Positions 25,066 through 35,977 of a stretch of 64,000 bases of DNA are shown one piece after another (the stretch's first letter is position 1; every line of letters starts with the position of its first letter). The notes below the pieces were generated by a model. The model searched no databases. It worked only from the letters and a program-made list of their open reading frames with translations, and had not been told where the DNA came from. The position numbers were made by a program, and so were the translations under genes. Origin of the DNA: Torymus aiolomorphi (Eukaryota; Arthropoda; Insecta; Hymenoptera; Torymidae); contig CM070876.1 in the NCBI GenBank assembly GCA_036365515.1, forward strand, positions 122,083,810-122,147,809. Reading direction: 5' to 3'.

Positions 25066-27840
25066 GGGCAAATAAAAATAGTTTCGTGGAATATTGCGGG
25101 AATGCGGAAAGTGTAGGATTAGGCAATTTCCTTAAGAAATATGATGTGATAGCACTGCAAGAAACATGGGTAGAAAAAAGCAAAGAAGGGGAATGGTTGG
25201 CAAAACTGGACAGAAACTTCAGATGGGTTATGAAAGCGGCAAGCAGAGAAAAAGGAAAAGGCAGAGCAAAAGGAGGGGTGACAGTAGGTGTACGAAAGAA
25301 CATTGAAGTGGAGGAAATAAAAGAATGGGAGTATGGAATATGGATTAAAGTTATAAAAATCGATAGAGAAAAACAATTGAGTCTGATAATAGTTTATAAT
25401 AATGTAAAAATAGAAGCGGTTCTAAATAAAATGGAAACCATAATAGAAAGATGCATAGAAAGGGGGGAATCAGTAATAATAGCGGGAGACTTAAATGCGA
25501 GAATAGGAGAATGGCAAATAGGGGAGCTAGGCGAGATGGGAAAGGGAAGGAAATCTAACGATAAGCTATTAAACAGCGAGGGGAAAAAGTTATTAATCTT
25601 CTGCGAAAACTACGGGTGCGTAATAAAAAATGGAGCGATCAGAGGGGATTGGGAAGGGAACCAAACATTTGTAGGGGATGGAGGCCAATCCGTTCTCGAC
25701 CTAGTGATAGAGATTGAAACCGAGAGAGGGAGCGCGCTAGAGGAACTGAGAGTAATACCGAGAATTGATTCGGATCACCTTCCGGTAGAATTCAGTATAG
25801 AAGGCAAAGAAAACGGAAGACGCGTGGAAGTAGAAAAAGAGGCTAGCAGCGAAGAAACAGCCAGGCTGAAATGGGACGGAGAAAAAGCTCGGATTACAAA
25901 AACACGATGGAAAGACGAGGGAAGAATTAGAAACCGAAATATTGCGGGCACAAGAAAGGTGGGAAAGACTAGTTAAGGTAATCTGGGAAGAGGGAGGCGA
26001 ACTGGGAATGGTAAAGAAAATTAAAGATAAATATGCTTTAACGGAAAAAGACAACGAGATAAAAGAACAAAAAAACAGAACCTGGAAAGCACTAAAGGTA
26101 TGGGTAAAATCGAGGGAGGAAGGGGACAAGGCAAAGCTCAAAGAGGAAAGACGAAAACTTAAAGAGATAAGGAAGAGAAAGAGGAAGGAAGAAAGAGAGG
26201 AGAAATGGGAAAGGGTGGAATCAAGTAGAGGATTGACAGAATTTTGGAAGGCTATAAGAGTATTTAGGACTAGGAAAAGCAGGAAAGGGGCTAATATAAA
26301 AAAGGAAGAATGGAATGATCACTTTAAAAAATTATTAGGGGTTAACACGGTAAATAAACACCATTAACGGAATCTAGAGGGACGGTAGAAACAGAGAACG
26401 AAGGAAAGAATGAAGAACTAAACAAGGAGATATCGTTCGCAGAAGTGAAAGAGGCACTAGACAGAATGAAAAACAATAAAGCAGCTGGGGAGGACGGATT
26501 AGCAGCGGAGTTTCTAAAAGAATTACCAATGGCATGGATTAAAGAACTAGTTAAAATTCTAAATGAGGTCTTCAGTAACGGAAAATTGATTAATGGGTGG
26601 GAAGTGGCTAGAATCTACCCCATACACAAGGCAGGAAATGAAAATGAGGTTAAAAACTATAGGAGGGTGGCGCTTTTAGATATAGGGTACAAACTACTCA
26701 CAAATATTATGGCAAGTAGGATTAGAGTATGGCTAGAGAAAACAGAAGGGCTTAAGGAAAGCCAAGCAGGCTTCAGAGAAGAACGAGGCACCAGAGATCA
26801 TATTTTTGTACTAAATAGCTTAATAAATAACAAATTAAAAAACAAGGGAGGAAAGCTCTTCGTGGGGTTTATAGACTTCAGAACGGCTTTTGACTCAATA
26901 AACAGGGATACTATTTGAAAAATTAAAAAAGAAAGGGGTAAAAGGGAACATGTTAAAAATGATTGAGGGGATATACAGCAATACGGAAAACGAGGTTATA
27001 ACGGAGGAAGGGCTTACAGAGAGCTTTAGAACCGAGAAGGGGGTAAGGCAGGGCTGTCCTCTAAGTCCTACATTATTTAATGTATATATAGACGACGTGG
27101 ACGAAAGATGGGAGAAAAGAAATAAGGGAGGGTCAGTAATAGGAAAGGTAAAAATATTTTGCCTGAAATTCGCGGAAGATATCGCGGCTATCGCAGATAC
27201 GAGGGAAGGGTTGCAAAGTATGATGGGGGATTTGGAAAGATTCACGGAGAAAAATGGGATGGAAGTAAATACGGAAAAGACTAAAGTTATGGTATTCCAT
27301 AAGGGAGGAAGGAGGAGAAAGGGGGACACATGGAAATACAAAGGGCAGGAGCTAGGTGTAGTTAAAGAATATAAGTATCTAGGCTTCTGGTTTACAACCA
27401 AAAACTCGTACAGCACACACACGAAAAGAATGGCCTCAAAAGTAAGGAAAGCAATAAACACGGTATGGGGAATCTGGAAAAGAGCACGGTTAAACAACCT
27501 TTCTAGAAGATTATACCTACTAGATACGATAGTTAAATCAGGCTGTCTATATGGGGCGGAAATTTGGGGCTGGAATAGTTGGAAAGAGATTGAGAAGGTG
27601 CAGGGAAGATATACAAAAATGGCATATATTTGGAGAATGGAAGCAGGTAGAAAAAGCCTAGAACTAGAAACCAGAAAAAGAGCAGGGAACTATCTAGCAA
27701 GAATAGCGGATGGGGGAGAGGGCAGATGGCCGGAGATATGCTTAAAAGAGGAACTGAGAGGGGTGAAGAACGGGGCACCGTCAAAGTGGGGGAAAAATCT
27801 AAAAAAGGCATTTGAAGAGGTAGGACTGGGGGAGACTTAG
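25066..27840 (+). pseudogene. LINE ORF2 endonuclease-reverse transcriptase, multiple frameshifts
   Basis: It begins GQIKIVSWNIAGM (about 25066), an AP-endonuclease start, then shifts frame near 25115. The endonuclease continues with IALQETW, IIAGDLNARIG and DSDHLPVEF (25130-25800). Further shifts fall near 25955, 26365, 26915 and 27830. RT motifs are NNKAAGEDGLAAEFLKE (26470), NYRRVALLDIGYKLLTNI, AGFREERGTRD, FIDFRTAFDSINR (first catalytic Asp), RQGCPLSPTLFNVYIDD and KFAEDIAAIA (27166). The usual FADD box is changed to FAED, replacing one catalytic Asp by Glu, so even a frame-repaired copy might be impaired. The last segment ends at 27840 with TAG, but the next frame stays open to about 27903, suggesting another indel. 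Confidence 0.82.
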
Positions 27841-27905
27841 ATTGGATAATAAAAAAAGGAGCCCTTAGAAAACAAGTACTAAAAAATAAACTAAAAAAAC
27901 ATATA

Positions 27906-28428
27906 TAATGAACCCAAAGGTATATATTTGTTTGTTGCGTTAATTTTTAAAATTTTATTAACAAATATTAAATATTTGTATCAACGTATCAGCCCTTGCA
28001 TAGGTAGTTTATATCTACCTCTGAGGATTTACTTTATGTTTGTTCTGGTTTAATAAATATTTAATTACAAATATATAAGAAAAAATTTACCTTTTTTTGG
28101 ATCCATGATGACTGACTATTAATTCTTTTAATTTGCTTGCCTTTGTTTTTTTTCTTCCTTGTAGTTTAAGCTCCAGGATACGTCCTCATTTGCTTTTGTT
28201 TAATAGGTATTCTATCCGCATGAGCATAGAATGTAGAATATATTATCATTATAAGTATAGAAGGCCAGATCGGCGTTTTTTGTGAAGCCAAAACTAAGCG
28301 TTAGAGCGAGTTCACAGTGAGAGGATGACTTCCTTGCGCCTTGCTCCTTGCGTCTCACGAAAAAAAATCGTTGTCCGACATCTAGCATACTCGTGACTCA
28401 TGGCAGAAGTGGAACCGACCTATAGTAA
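27906..28428. other. AT-rich intergenic DNA
   Basis: No gene is visible. It follows the end of the LINE and does not belong to the satellite. Nothing else was recognised. Confidence 0.5.
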
Positions 28429-28653
28429 GGCCCTTCACACAGCTCTGAGTTACAGATACAGTGAGACACAGATACAAACAATAACATGGGTTACTATATC
28501 TATATATATGAGGAACAGACGGATACATGGGTTACAAATCTCTTGTTCCTTTGTATTTGACTTGTAACTAATATATATATAGATATAGAAACCCATGTTA
28601 TTGTTTGTATCTGTGTCTCACTGTATCAGTAACTCAGAGCTGTGTGAAGGGCC
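28429..28653. repeat. 225-bp near-perfect palindrome (foldback element)
   Basis: The left arm opens GGCCCTTCACACAGCTCTGA and the right arm closes with its reverse complement ending GTGTGAAGGGCC. The arms also share CAAACAATAACATGGG and its complement. The centre is near 28541. It is a hairpin-type non-autonomous element or inverted duplication. No coding potential. Confidence 0.9.
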
Positions 28654-28965
28654 ATAAGAATAACATGGATCTCTATATCTATATATATGAGGAACAGGAA
28701 CAGCTAGGAGATGTTCCTCATATGTATATAGATATACTAACCCATGTTAAATCTTATATCTGTGCCTGTGTCTTTTTGCCGGTAGCGCCCTTAAAGCACA
28801 GCGAGACACACAACGAGGTACACCGAGGAACGACACTCAGGGCCTTCGCACAGCTCTGAGGAACAAATATAAAGAACAAGAATAACATGGGTTAGTATAT
28901 ATATATACGAGGAACAGCGAGATACACGAGGAACAAGACTCTTGTGATGACAAAAAAACGCTATG
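28654..28965. repeat. Related foldback fragments
   Basis: Rearranged pieces of the preceding palindrome: ATAACATGG and CCCATGTTA dyads at about 28661 and 28740, a CTCAGGGCCTTCGCACAGCTC end at about 28838, and a third ATAACATGGG at about 28881. The same AACCCATGTTATCG motif appears alone near 30940. Confidence 0.75.
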
Positions 28966-29934
28966 TGATGACTTTCTGAAATAATTTGCAATTAAATTCT
29001 TCGTGTAGTGTCACGCTCTAGACGCACTTGGAATATGGCCGTTCGTTCGTTAATATATATGTCTACCTCTTGGCATACACTGTTCTTTTAACCCTTTCGA
29101 TGGGGCCAGAAAAATCGTGTCGAATGGAAGCATGCGCAATAATTGATGGAAAGCCATTAAACACACATATTTAAGAAATAATGAGAAAATTTCGATATTC
29201 TTGATATTGTCTTACTGACTGTAGGAAAATATAATATTATGATAATTAAACGAACTTTTTTATTAGTAAAGTGATGCCTAGGAATCAAAATAAAAAATAG
29301 TTAAGAATCACATTAGATCAATTGTTATAATACCAACAAGATTCGTATAAAACTGTAAAGGTTCGGAAAAATTGATAAATTGTTTATTCTTGCTCAAATG
29401 AACGTATTTCATTCAAACATTCGTTGTTTTAAAGAGTATATTGAAATTATTTCCATTTTAAATATTTCGAAAAGGAACTTGATGGTTCGGAAGAGTTTAC
29501 AACTTTTCAAATAGACAAATAAATCGTTAAAAAAGTTATTGTAAACAAAAGGTTTTCGTAATTGTTCTCCATTTTCCGGATATTCCACAACATACAGGTT
29601 GAGAAACGTTCTTAATCGATCTAAAAGGATCGGAAAAAACCGTTCCGATTCATTTCGAACCCTAACGGGCATTTTGACCAGGGTTAATAGCCTTGTACAC
29701 CCTCACGTAATGCAAACCATCCTAACGATTTTTGTAATCAATTTCAAACCTACATTATGACTTCTACTTTCCTTCGCATGAACTGACAACACCATTCTTG
29801 TCTGACGTTATTCCAAACGTAATTTCTAAGAATTTTCAATAACCTTATTAAACTCAGGTATCAAATTTATTTGAAGAGATTTGATTTAGATTTTTTTAAT
29901 TCAATCTTCGCGCGTTGGGGAAGGCCTCATAAAG
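28966..29934. other. AT-rich intergenic DNA
   Basis: About 970 bp with no supported gene. An 87-codon minus-strand frame at 29409-29672 has no recognisable family and is not called. Confidence 0.5.
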
Positions 29935-30112
29935 CCTATTATATATAATTCCTTTTTGAGGTCGGTCCTCAAAAGAACCAATTTATCTACAAGAAGTCCT
30001 CAAAAGTACCAAAATATGCATAAAACTTTTGAAGCCGGTCCCCAAAAGTACCAAAAGTCCTCAAAAACACCAATTGCTGGTCAAAAAAGCCCTCAAAAGT
30101 GCCAATTTATAT
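29935..30112 (+). repeat. Short imperfect repeats with CCTCAAAAGTACCAA core
   Basis: Six or so irregularly spaced copies of a core like CCTCAAAAGTACCAA, some with CCCCAAAAG. The core is also the conserved start of the 126-bp satellite unit at the right end of the window, so this may be a degenerate outlier of that family. Confidence 0.7.
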
Positions 30113-31185
30113 ATATATATGTTGGAATTTAACGTTTACCTGGAGTTATTTACCCTTACGAATTTAAATTATTTAAATTAGACCCTCGTTTCATTGTAAG
30201 TTCACCCTTAAAACTAATTACTAAACCCGCGTGTCATTGTAATTTTATCCTTAAAACCCTAATTATATAAATTTAAAAAAAACGAAGAATACGAGTTTCT
30301 GCTTTCTAAACTGAAACCTATAAAATAATACATTGTTATTAAATTGTTATACATTATTTAAATTTTTATGTTTGGGACTGTTGTTAATACGTAAAAACTC
30401 TCTCATAAGTACCATATCCTGTTAAGTAATTATTTCTAATTAATGGTTTCCACCACCATCTTCTGAATTTTTTTTTTCGATTTCTCAGTAATTGCATTAA
30501 TCGAAGGTAATTAATGCTTATTTCCAGTACTTTAACAACTAGATTATGATCATCCATTTTACATTAATTGAAAAATCTTCAAAATAATGTACAAACCTTC
30601 TTATAATAAAATCTCTAAATCGCTAATCTTCTTGCAACACTCTTTGTTTATGTTAGAAAACATAAACTCATGTTTTGATCTTTCTAGGTGTGTTTAGCGA
30701 AAACAATATTTAGGGTTAATTTTTTACGGTTGGCTCTTCATATATCACTAACCCCTCTGGTGATTTTTGCGCATGCGCCTAGAAAAAATCGGTGGTTGTA
30801 GGCAGGGTATTATTGAGCAACGAATTCCACGTTCCAGTTGATCAGCCTGGCGACCATTGCAGAAACGCCTTTCTACTCCTAGACCCCGACTTGGGTCGTA
30901 ACAATCTGTTCTCTGTTCTTTTTTACGTGTACTAGCCCTAACCCATGTTATCGTTTGCATCTGTGCGGGCTCTCTTTTTCCTCTCTGCATCTGACTAGCG
31001 ATTGACCGGATTATATCAAAGAGAATTATCAGATAGGATACTTATTATTGTTTTCAATTAAAAAGAATTAAGAGGCTAATTAAAAGTAATTACATTGTAA
31101 TTAAAAATACTACCTATCGTGTCAACTACCTATAGGTATGTTTACTATTTTTTATATTCTCTCTAGCGAAAAAAACTAGTAAAGA
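30113..31185. other. AT-rich DNA with one GC-richer island
   Basis: No gene is supported. A GC-richer island at about 30760-30990 gives an 80-codon minus-strand frame without similarity to any family I know. It carries the AACCCATGTTATCG motif of the foldback family near 30940. Confidence 0.45.
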
Positions 31186-31570
31186 CAATTAAGAAAACTG
31201 AAGAAAACAGTTGTTTACTGCAGATAACTGCAGAAAAAGGTCAGAATTAGTACAAACACAACAGTTACCTCCAGTTTTCTTCAGTTATTTTCAGTTATAA
31301 CTAATTATTAAACTGTCATATTCAATTAGCGAATTCAGTTGTATATATACCAAATTTTCAATATATTTTACCATTTATAAATAGTTTTCATCCGTTTATA
31401 ACTATTGTCTTCAGTTTTATTCCGAATAAAACTGTTATTTTCAGGTTTTTACTGATTTCTTCACTTCTTAAAGTCGCTTGCTTTTCAGAAAACCAAACAT
31501 AATTGTTGATAACTGAAGAAAACTATTTATAATTGTATATTACTGTAGATAACGATCGAAAATTCATACA
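31186..31570. repeat. Foldback-like cluster of AACTGAAGAAAAC motifs
   Basis: Motifs AACTGAAGAAAAC and GTTTTCTTCAGTT occur in both orientations many times within 380 bp, together with CTGCAGATAACTGCAG. They can pair into an irregular hairpin. Probably a degenerate foldback or MITE; the borders are unclear. Confidence 0.6.
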
Positions 31571-31670
31571 AACTAAAGAAAATAAAAAAATTAAATAATA
31601 AAAAACAATAAACCATTTTCAAGTTTTTCTCCTTGACACGTAAAATGAGTTTTTATAGTTAAATATAATA

Positions 31671-32866
31671 AGGAATAGGCCGCTAACGGTTCTACTGCCC
31701 AGGTTAAAGAATAAAGACAAAACTTATATGTCCAACGTTTCGAACGGTTTTATTCCGCCCCTTATCAAGCTGTAACGTTTGGTGACTACGATAACACTAT
31801 CTTTGAAGGTATCCAGAGATGCTTCAATGTTGGATTGCAGTCTTCGATGAATGATGGTAGTGTATCACAAATTCAAGGTCGTGTTGAGAACCGAACGAAG
31901 AAGTATATGTAGTTGTTTGCAGCTAATGGCAGTCATGGTAGAATATACTAAGGAATAGGCCGCTAACGGTTCTACTGCCCAGGTTAAAGAATAAAGACAA
32001 AACTTATATGTCCAACGTTTCGAACGGTTTTATTCCGCCCCTTATCAAGGTGTAACGTTTGGTGACTACGATAACACTATCTTTGAAGGTATCCAGAGAT
32101 GCTTCAATGTTGGATTGCAGTCTTCGATGAATGATGGTAGTGTATCACAAATTCAAGGTCGTGTTGAGAACCCAACGGCGAAGTATATGTTCGAAACGTT
32201 GGACATATAAGTTTTGTCTTTATTCTTTAACCTGGGCAGTAGAACTGTTAGCGGCCTATTCCTTAGTATATTCTACCATGACTGCCATTAGCTGCAAACA
32301 ACTACATATACTTCGCCGTTGGGTTCTCAACACGACCTTGAATTTGTGATACACTACCATCATTCATCGAAGACTGCAATCCAACATTGAAGCATCTCTG
32401 GATACCTTCAAAGATAGTGTTATCGTAGTCACCAAACGTCACACCTTGATAAGGGGCGGAATAAAACCGTTCGAAACGTTGGACATATAAGTTTTGTCTT
32501 TATTCTTTAACCTGGGCAGTAGAACCGTTAGCGGCCTATTCCTTAGTATATTCTACCATGACTGCCATTAGCTGCAAACAACTACATATACTTCGCCGTT
32601 GGGTTCTCAACACGACCTTGAATTTGTGATACACTACCATCATTCATCGAAGACTGCAATCCAACATTGAAGCATCTCTGGATACCTTCAAAGATAGTGT
32701 TATCGTAGTCACCAAACGTTACACCTTGATAAGGGGCGGAATAAAACCGTTCGAAACGTTGGACATATAAGTTTTGTCTTTATTCTTTAACCTGGGCAGT
32801 AGAACCATTAGCGGCCTATTCCTTAGTATATTCTACCATGACTGCCATTAGCTGCAAACAACTACA
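31671..32866. mobile_element. 1.2-kb array of 280-bp units in direct and inverted orientation (Penelope-like, tentative)
   Basis: Four copies of one 280-bp unit: full forward at 31671-31949, partial forward at 31950-32190, partial inverted at 32191-32468, and inverted at about 32469-32866. They are 97-99% similar by eye. The array is flanked by the 17-bp duplication TATAGTTAAATATAATA (31654-31670 and 32867-32883), so it inserted as a unit. On the inverted strand each unit has CTTGATAAGG, a CGG...CCG stem and TTCGAAACGTTGG, resembling the CUGAUGAG...CGAAAC core of hammerhead ribozymes carried by Penelope-like pLTRs and retrozymes, but with changes at core positions. No reverse transcriptase is present. 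Family assignment is inference. Confidence 0.65.
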
Positions 32867-32883
32867 TATAGTTAAATATAATA

Positions 32884-33159
32884 TGATTTTTTATTTATTT
32901 AGTTATTTAATCAATAAACGGTCTCTGAGCCCAAAATACAAAATAATAATAGCAATAGGTGAAAAACTTATAACATAACCATAGTTATAATCGAATAATT
33001 TTGCTATTTTCACTAATTCACACAAATTCGCAGTATATGAGAGCCTTATAGTATGTTTGAATATATTATACATTGAATGTCACGGATATCTAAAAATACG
33101 TTATTTATTTATTTATTTACAAAAATATTACAGAATCCCCAGTGGAAATAGTAACATTT
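32884..33159. other. AT-rich intergenic DNA
   Basis: Nothing recognised between the 280-bp array and the TGTAC foldback. Confidence 0.4.
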
Positions 33160-33306
33160 ATGTACTTTTCTGAACATTTTTGTACATTTCTGTATATTTA
33201 TATACTTTTCTGTACATTACTGTAAATTTTGTCTGTTTTTTGGACAAAATTACAAAAATGTATCAAAAAGTACAAAAAAGTACAGAAATATACAATTCTA
33301 AAAACA
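33160..33306. repeat. TGTAC-rich foldback element, copy 1
   Basis: The left arm is a series of TGTACTTTTCTG-like steps, the right arm carries their complements, and the loop is at AATTTTGTC...GACAAAATT. Further copies lie at 35030-35205 and 35412-35590. Confidence 0.8.
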
Positions 33307-33549
33307 ATGTAAAAAGCTTTAAATTCATAATATACGTATAAATAAATACGTATTGACATTTATTAATGTACATTGTACAATTCTACAGCTAGGGATACAA
33401 AAATCTAATGAATTATTATTATACTATAACATTAACGAATTGTAATAATTCTGTATGAAAAAACATTAGCGAATGTGAAATTAATTATAATTCATTAGAT
33501 TTTTGTATTCTTAGCAATATTATTTTACAATATATATTAATATAAATCT

Positions 33550-33945
33550 AAATACAAATATCTCTTAGGTACCTACATGATGCATAGATGATTAAAATAA
33601 ATTATCTGCAACATTTTATTTATATTTTTTTAATAAAAGTGTATTTAAATATAAATATATTAATTTTTTTCTTTAAACTCATGTTTTATAATACTATTTT
33701 TAATTAAAATATACGTATTAATAATGGATTTAAAGCTTTTTATATTGTAAATTTCATCTTTATTTTCCAGTAGTTTTATCTGAAATTTGATCGGGAATTG
33801 GATAATAAGTTTGCCTTTGTGTGTCCACTCTCAGAATTCAAGAAAAAGCTTATAATAAATATTTGATTCAAACATTGTGGTCAGTACGGCAGAGAACTCT
33901 GTCGATATGAGGTATCCCCTTAATTGCTTTGAAATTTGAGGCCAA
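33550..33945 (+). repeat. 390-bp duplicated segment, copy 1
   Basis: Closely matches 37570-37965 (starts ATACAAATATCTCTTAG, ends TATCCCCTTAATTGCTTTG). The two copies are about 4 kb apart in the same orientation. Non-coding. Confidence 0.88.
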
Positions 33946-34814
33946 AATCATCTATAAAAAAGAGAAAAATGTTATTTAAACCACATACAATATATATCCT
34001 AAAAATATACACTATTTCTGACAAAATGGCCGAAGACCAATTGGTCTGTAGACCAATTTTACTCAGAGATATAGCATTTTAAATTTTGTTCATTTACTAC
34101 ATTGAGTAAAATCTTGTAAGAATATGTGTTTGATTTTCACATAATATTGTCTTTAATTGTAGATACTTTTATTTTTGTTTTGAAATTTAGCCAAATTTCA
34201 ACAAAACTGCCACTCCACTCTTACTTAAATCACTTACAATAACTTTTCAAATTACACCCACACGTACAATCAGATTTTTCCCTCACAATTGTACTTAATA
34301 CAAATTATAAAACAATGAAAAATGTATAATAAAGCAAAAAACTGTATAATAAACTTTTGAAAGAACCTTGTTATGTATATCCTTCCAGCATAAGCTGTTA
34401 GTTGTTACAATACGATTTCATTTCAAATTCTACAGAATATTTTATTTTACATTTATGAAATTCCGAAAATAAATTTCATTACTTTCTACTTATCTTCTTG
34501 CTCATATAACTTAGATAATATTATTTGATGTTTTAAAAAACATTGTGGTAAATATTTTTCTATCGGTAGTCTAGAAAAGAAAAAAGAAAATACAAAAAAA
34601 ACGAAAACCAATTTTTTGTTATTTTTACAATAACAAGCCTTTACAGGAATATCACGTAAAATTTTTTTACTTTCTGATCTAAAGCAATTTTTTTAGGTTC
34701 AGAATAACGTATTTAATTAAAAAATTCAATCAAAAATAATTTTGATTTTTTGAACATTTTTAGGTGTAAGACCACCTTAATGCTTGTAATAAATTGGTTT
34801 TCGCAGTTTTTTTT
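33946..34814. other. AT-rich intergenic DNA
   Basis: About 870 bp without any supported gene or clear repeat. Confidence 0.45.
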
Positions 34815-35888
34815 TAATAAAATACGGTTCCTAATTCTTTTGATGTAAGACTACATCTGGGCATCCTGAAGAAATATTGATTTATTTTTAATTAATTGTA
34901 TATATAGTAGTTGTTTCTATGAGCTATCATATCTGATTTAGTTTTGAGAATAATTAACGTTCGTGTTTTAGTAGGTTACACTATCTCTAGTAAGTACCCT
35001 AGCAGATGTAAACAATGTATTATTCTGTACATCTTTGTAACATTTCTGTACTTTTCTGAATATTTTTGTACATTTCGGTATGTTTATGTACTTTTTTATA
35101 CATTACTGTGAATGTTGTCTGTTTTTTGAACAAAATTACATAAATGTATAAAAAAGTACAGAAATTTACAGAAAAATACAGAAATATAACTTTCTAAAAA
35201 CATGCAAAATACGGTTCCTAATTCTTTTGATGTAAGACTACATCTGGGCATCCTGAAGAACTATTGATTTATTTTTAATTAATAATATATATAGTAGTTG
35301 TTTCTATGATCCATCATATCTGATTTAGTTTTGAGAATAATTAAGGTTCGTGTTTTAGTAGGCTAAACTATCTCTAGTAAGTACCCTGCCGAATATAAAA
35401 AATCCATTATTCTGTACATCTTTGTAACATTTCTGTACTTTTCTGAACATTTTTGTACATTTCGGTATATTTATGTACTTTTCTGTACATTACTGTTAAT
35501 TTTGTCTAGTTTTTGGACAAAATTACATAAATGTATCGAAATGTACAGAAATTTACAGAAAAATACAAAAATATAACTTTCTAAAAACAGGCTTACTTTA
35601 CGTCCAATTTGATTGGAGTCTTGGCTTGCTAATTTTGGGTTCTACTTTATTGCTTGTAATAAGTTTGTTTTCGCAGTTTTTTTGAATAAAATACGGTATT
35701 TTTATTTTTACCTAATTTTTTTTATGTAAGACTACATCTGAGCATCCTGAAGAAATATTGATTTATTTTTAATTAATTGTATATATATAGTAGTTGTTTC
35801 TATGAGCCATCATATCTGATTTAGTTTTGAGAATAATTAAGGTTCGTGTTTTAGTAGGCTAAACTATCTCTAGTAAGTACCCTAGCAG

Positions 35889-35890
<2 letters not shown>
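34815..35890 (+). repeat. Three tandem-spaced copies of a 200-bp segment alternating with foldbacks
   Basis: A segment beginning AATACGGTTCCTAATTC and containing GACTACATCTGGGCATCC recurs at about 34819, 35212 and 35688. The first two copies are each followed by a TGTAC foldback (35030-35205, 35412-35590). The composite unit is about 390-480 bp and is directly repeated. Confidence 0.85.

Positions 35891-35977
<87 letters not shown>
35891..35977 (+). repeat. (ATA)n microsatellite, tail of minus-strand LINE
   Basis: About 29 ATA/AAT triplets. It abuts the 3' end of a minus-strand LINE remnant, where it reads (ATT)n, like the simple-repeat tails of some I-type elements. Confidence 0.92.

Larger units (their letters stand above)
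23181..27905 (+). mobile_element. LINE with intact ORF1 and broken ORF2
   Basis: A 4.7-kb purine-rich insertion in the satellite. It has about 230 bp of 5' UTR, ORF1, a G9 run at the ORF1/ORF2 junction, then an endonuclease/RT ORF2. ORF2 lacks the C-terminal zinc motif usual for such elements and the sequence ends in AAAAAACATATATAATG without a long poly-A tail, so the 3' end may be truncated. ATATATA occurs near both borders and could be a target duplication, but this is weak in AT-rich DNA. The clade was not determined. Confidence 0.85.

Noticed and set aside
30760..30990. tRNA-derived SINE or 5S-like gene
   Set aside because: The GC-richer island lacks convincing A and B boxes and has no poly-A or target duplication.
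31671..32866. A certain hammerhead ribozyme
   Set aside because: Core positions differ (UUGAUAA instead of CUGAUGA) and I could not define all three stems, so only resemblance is claimed.
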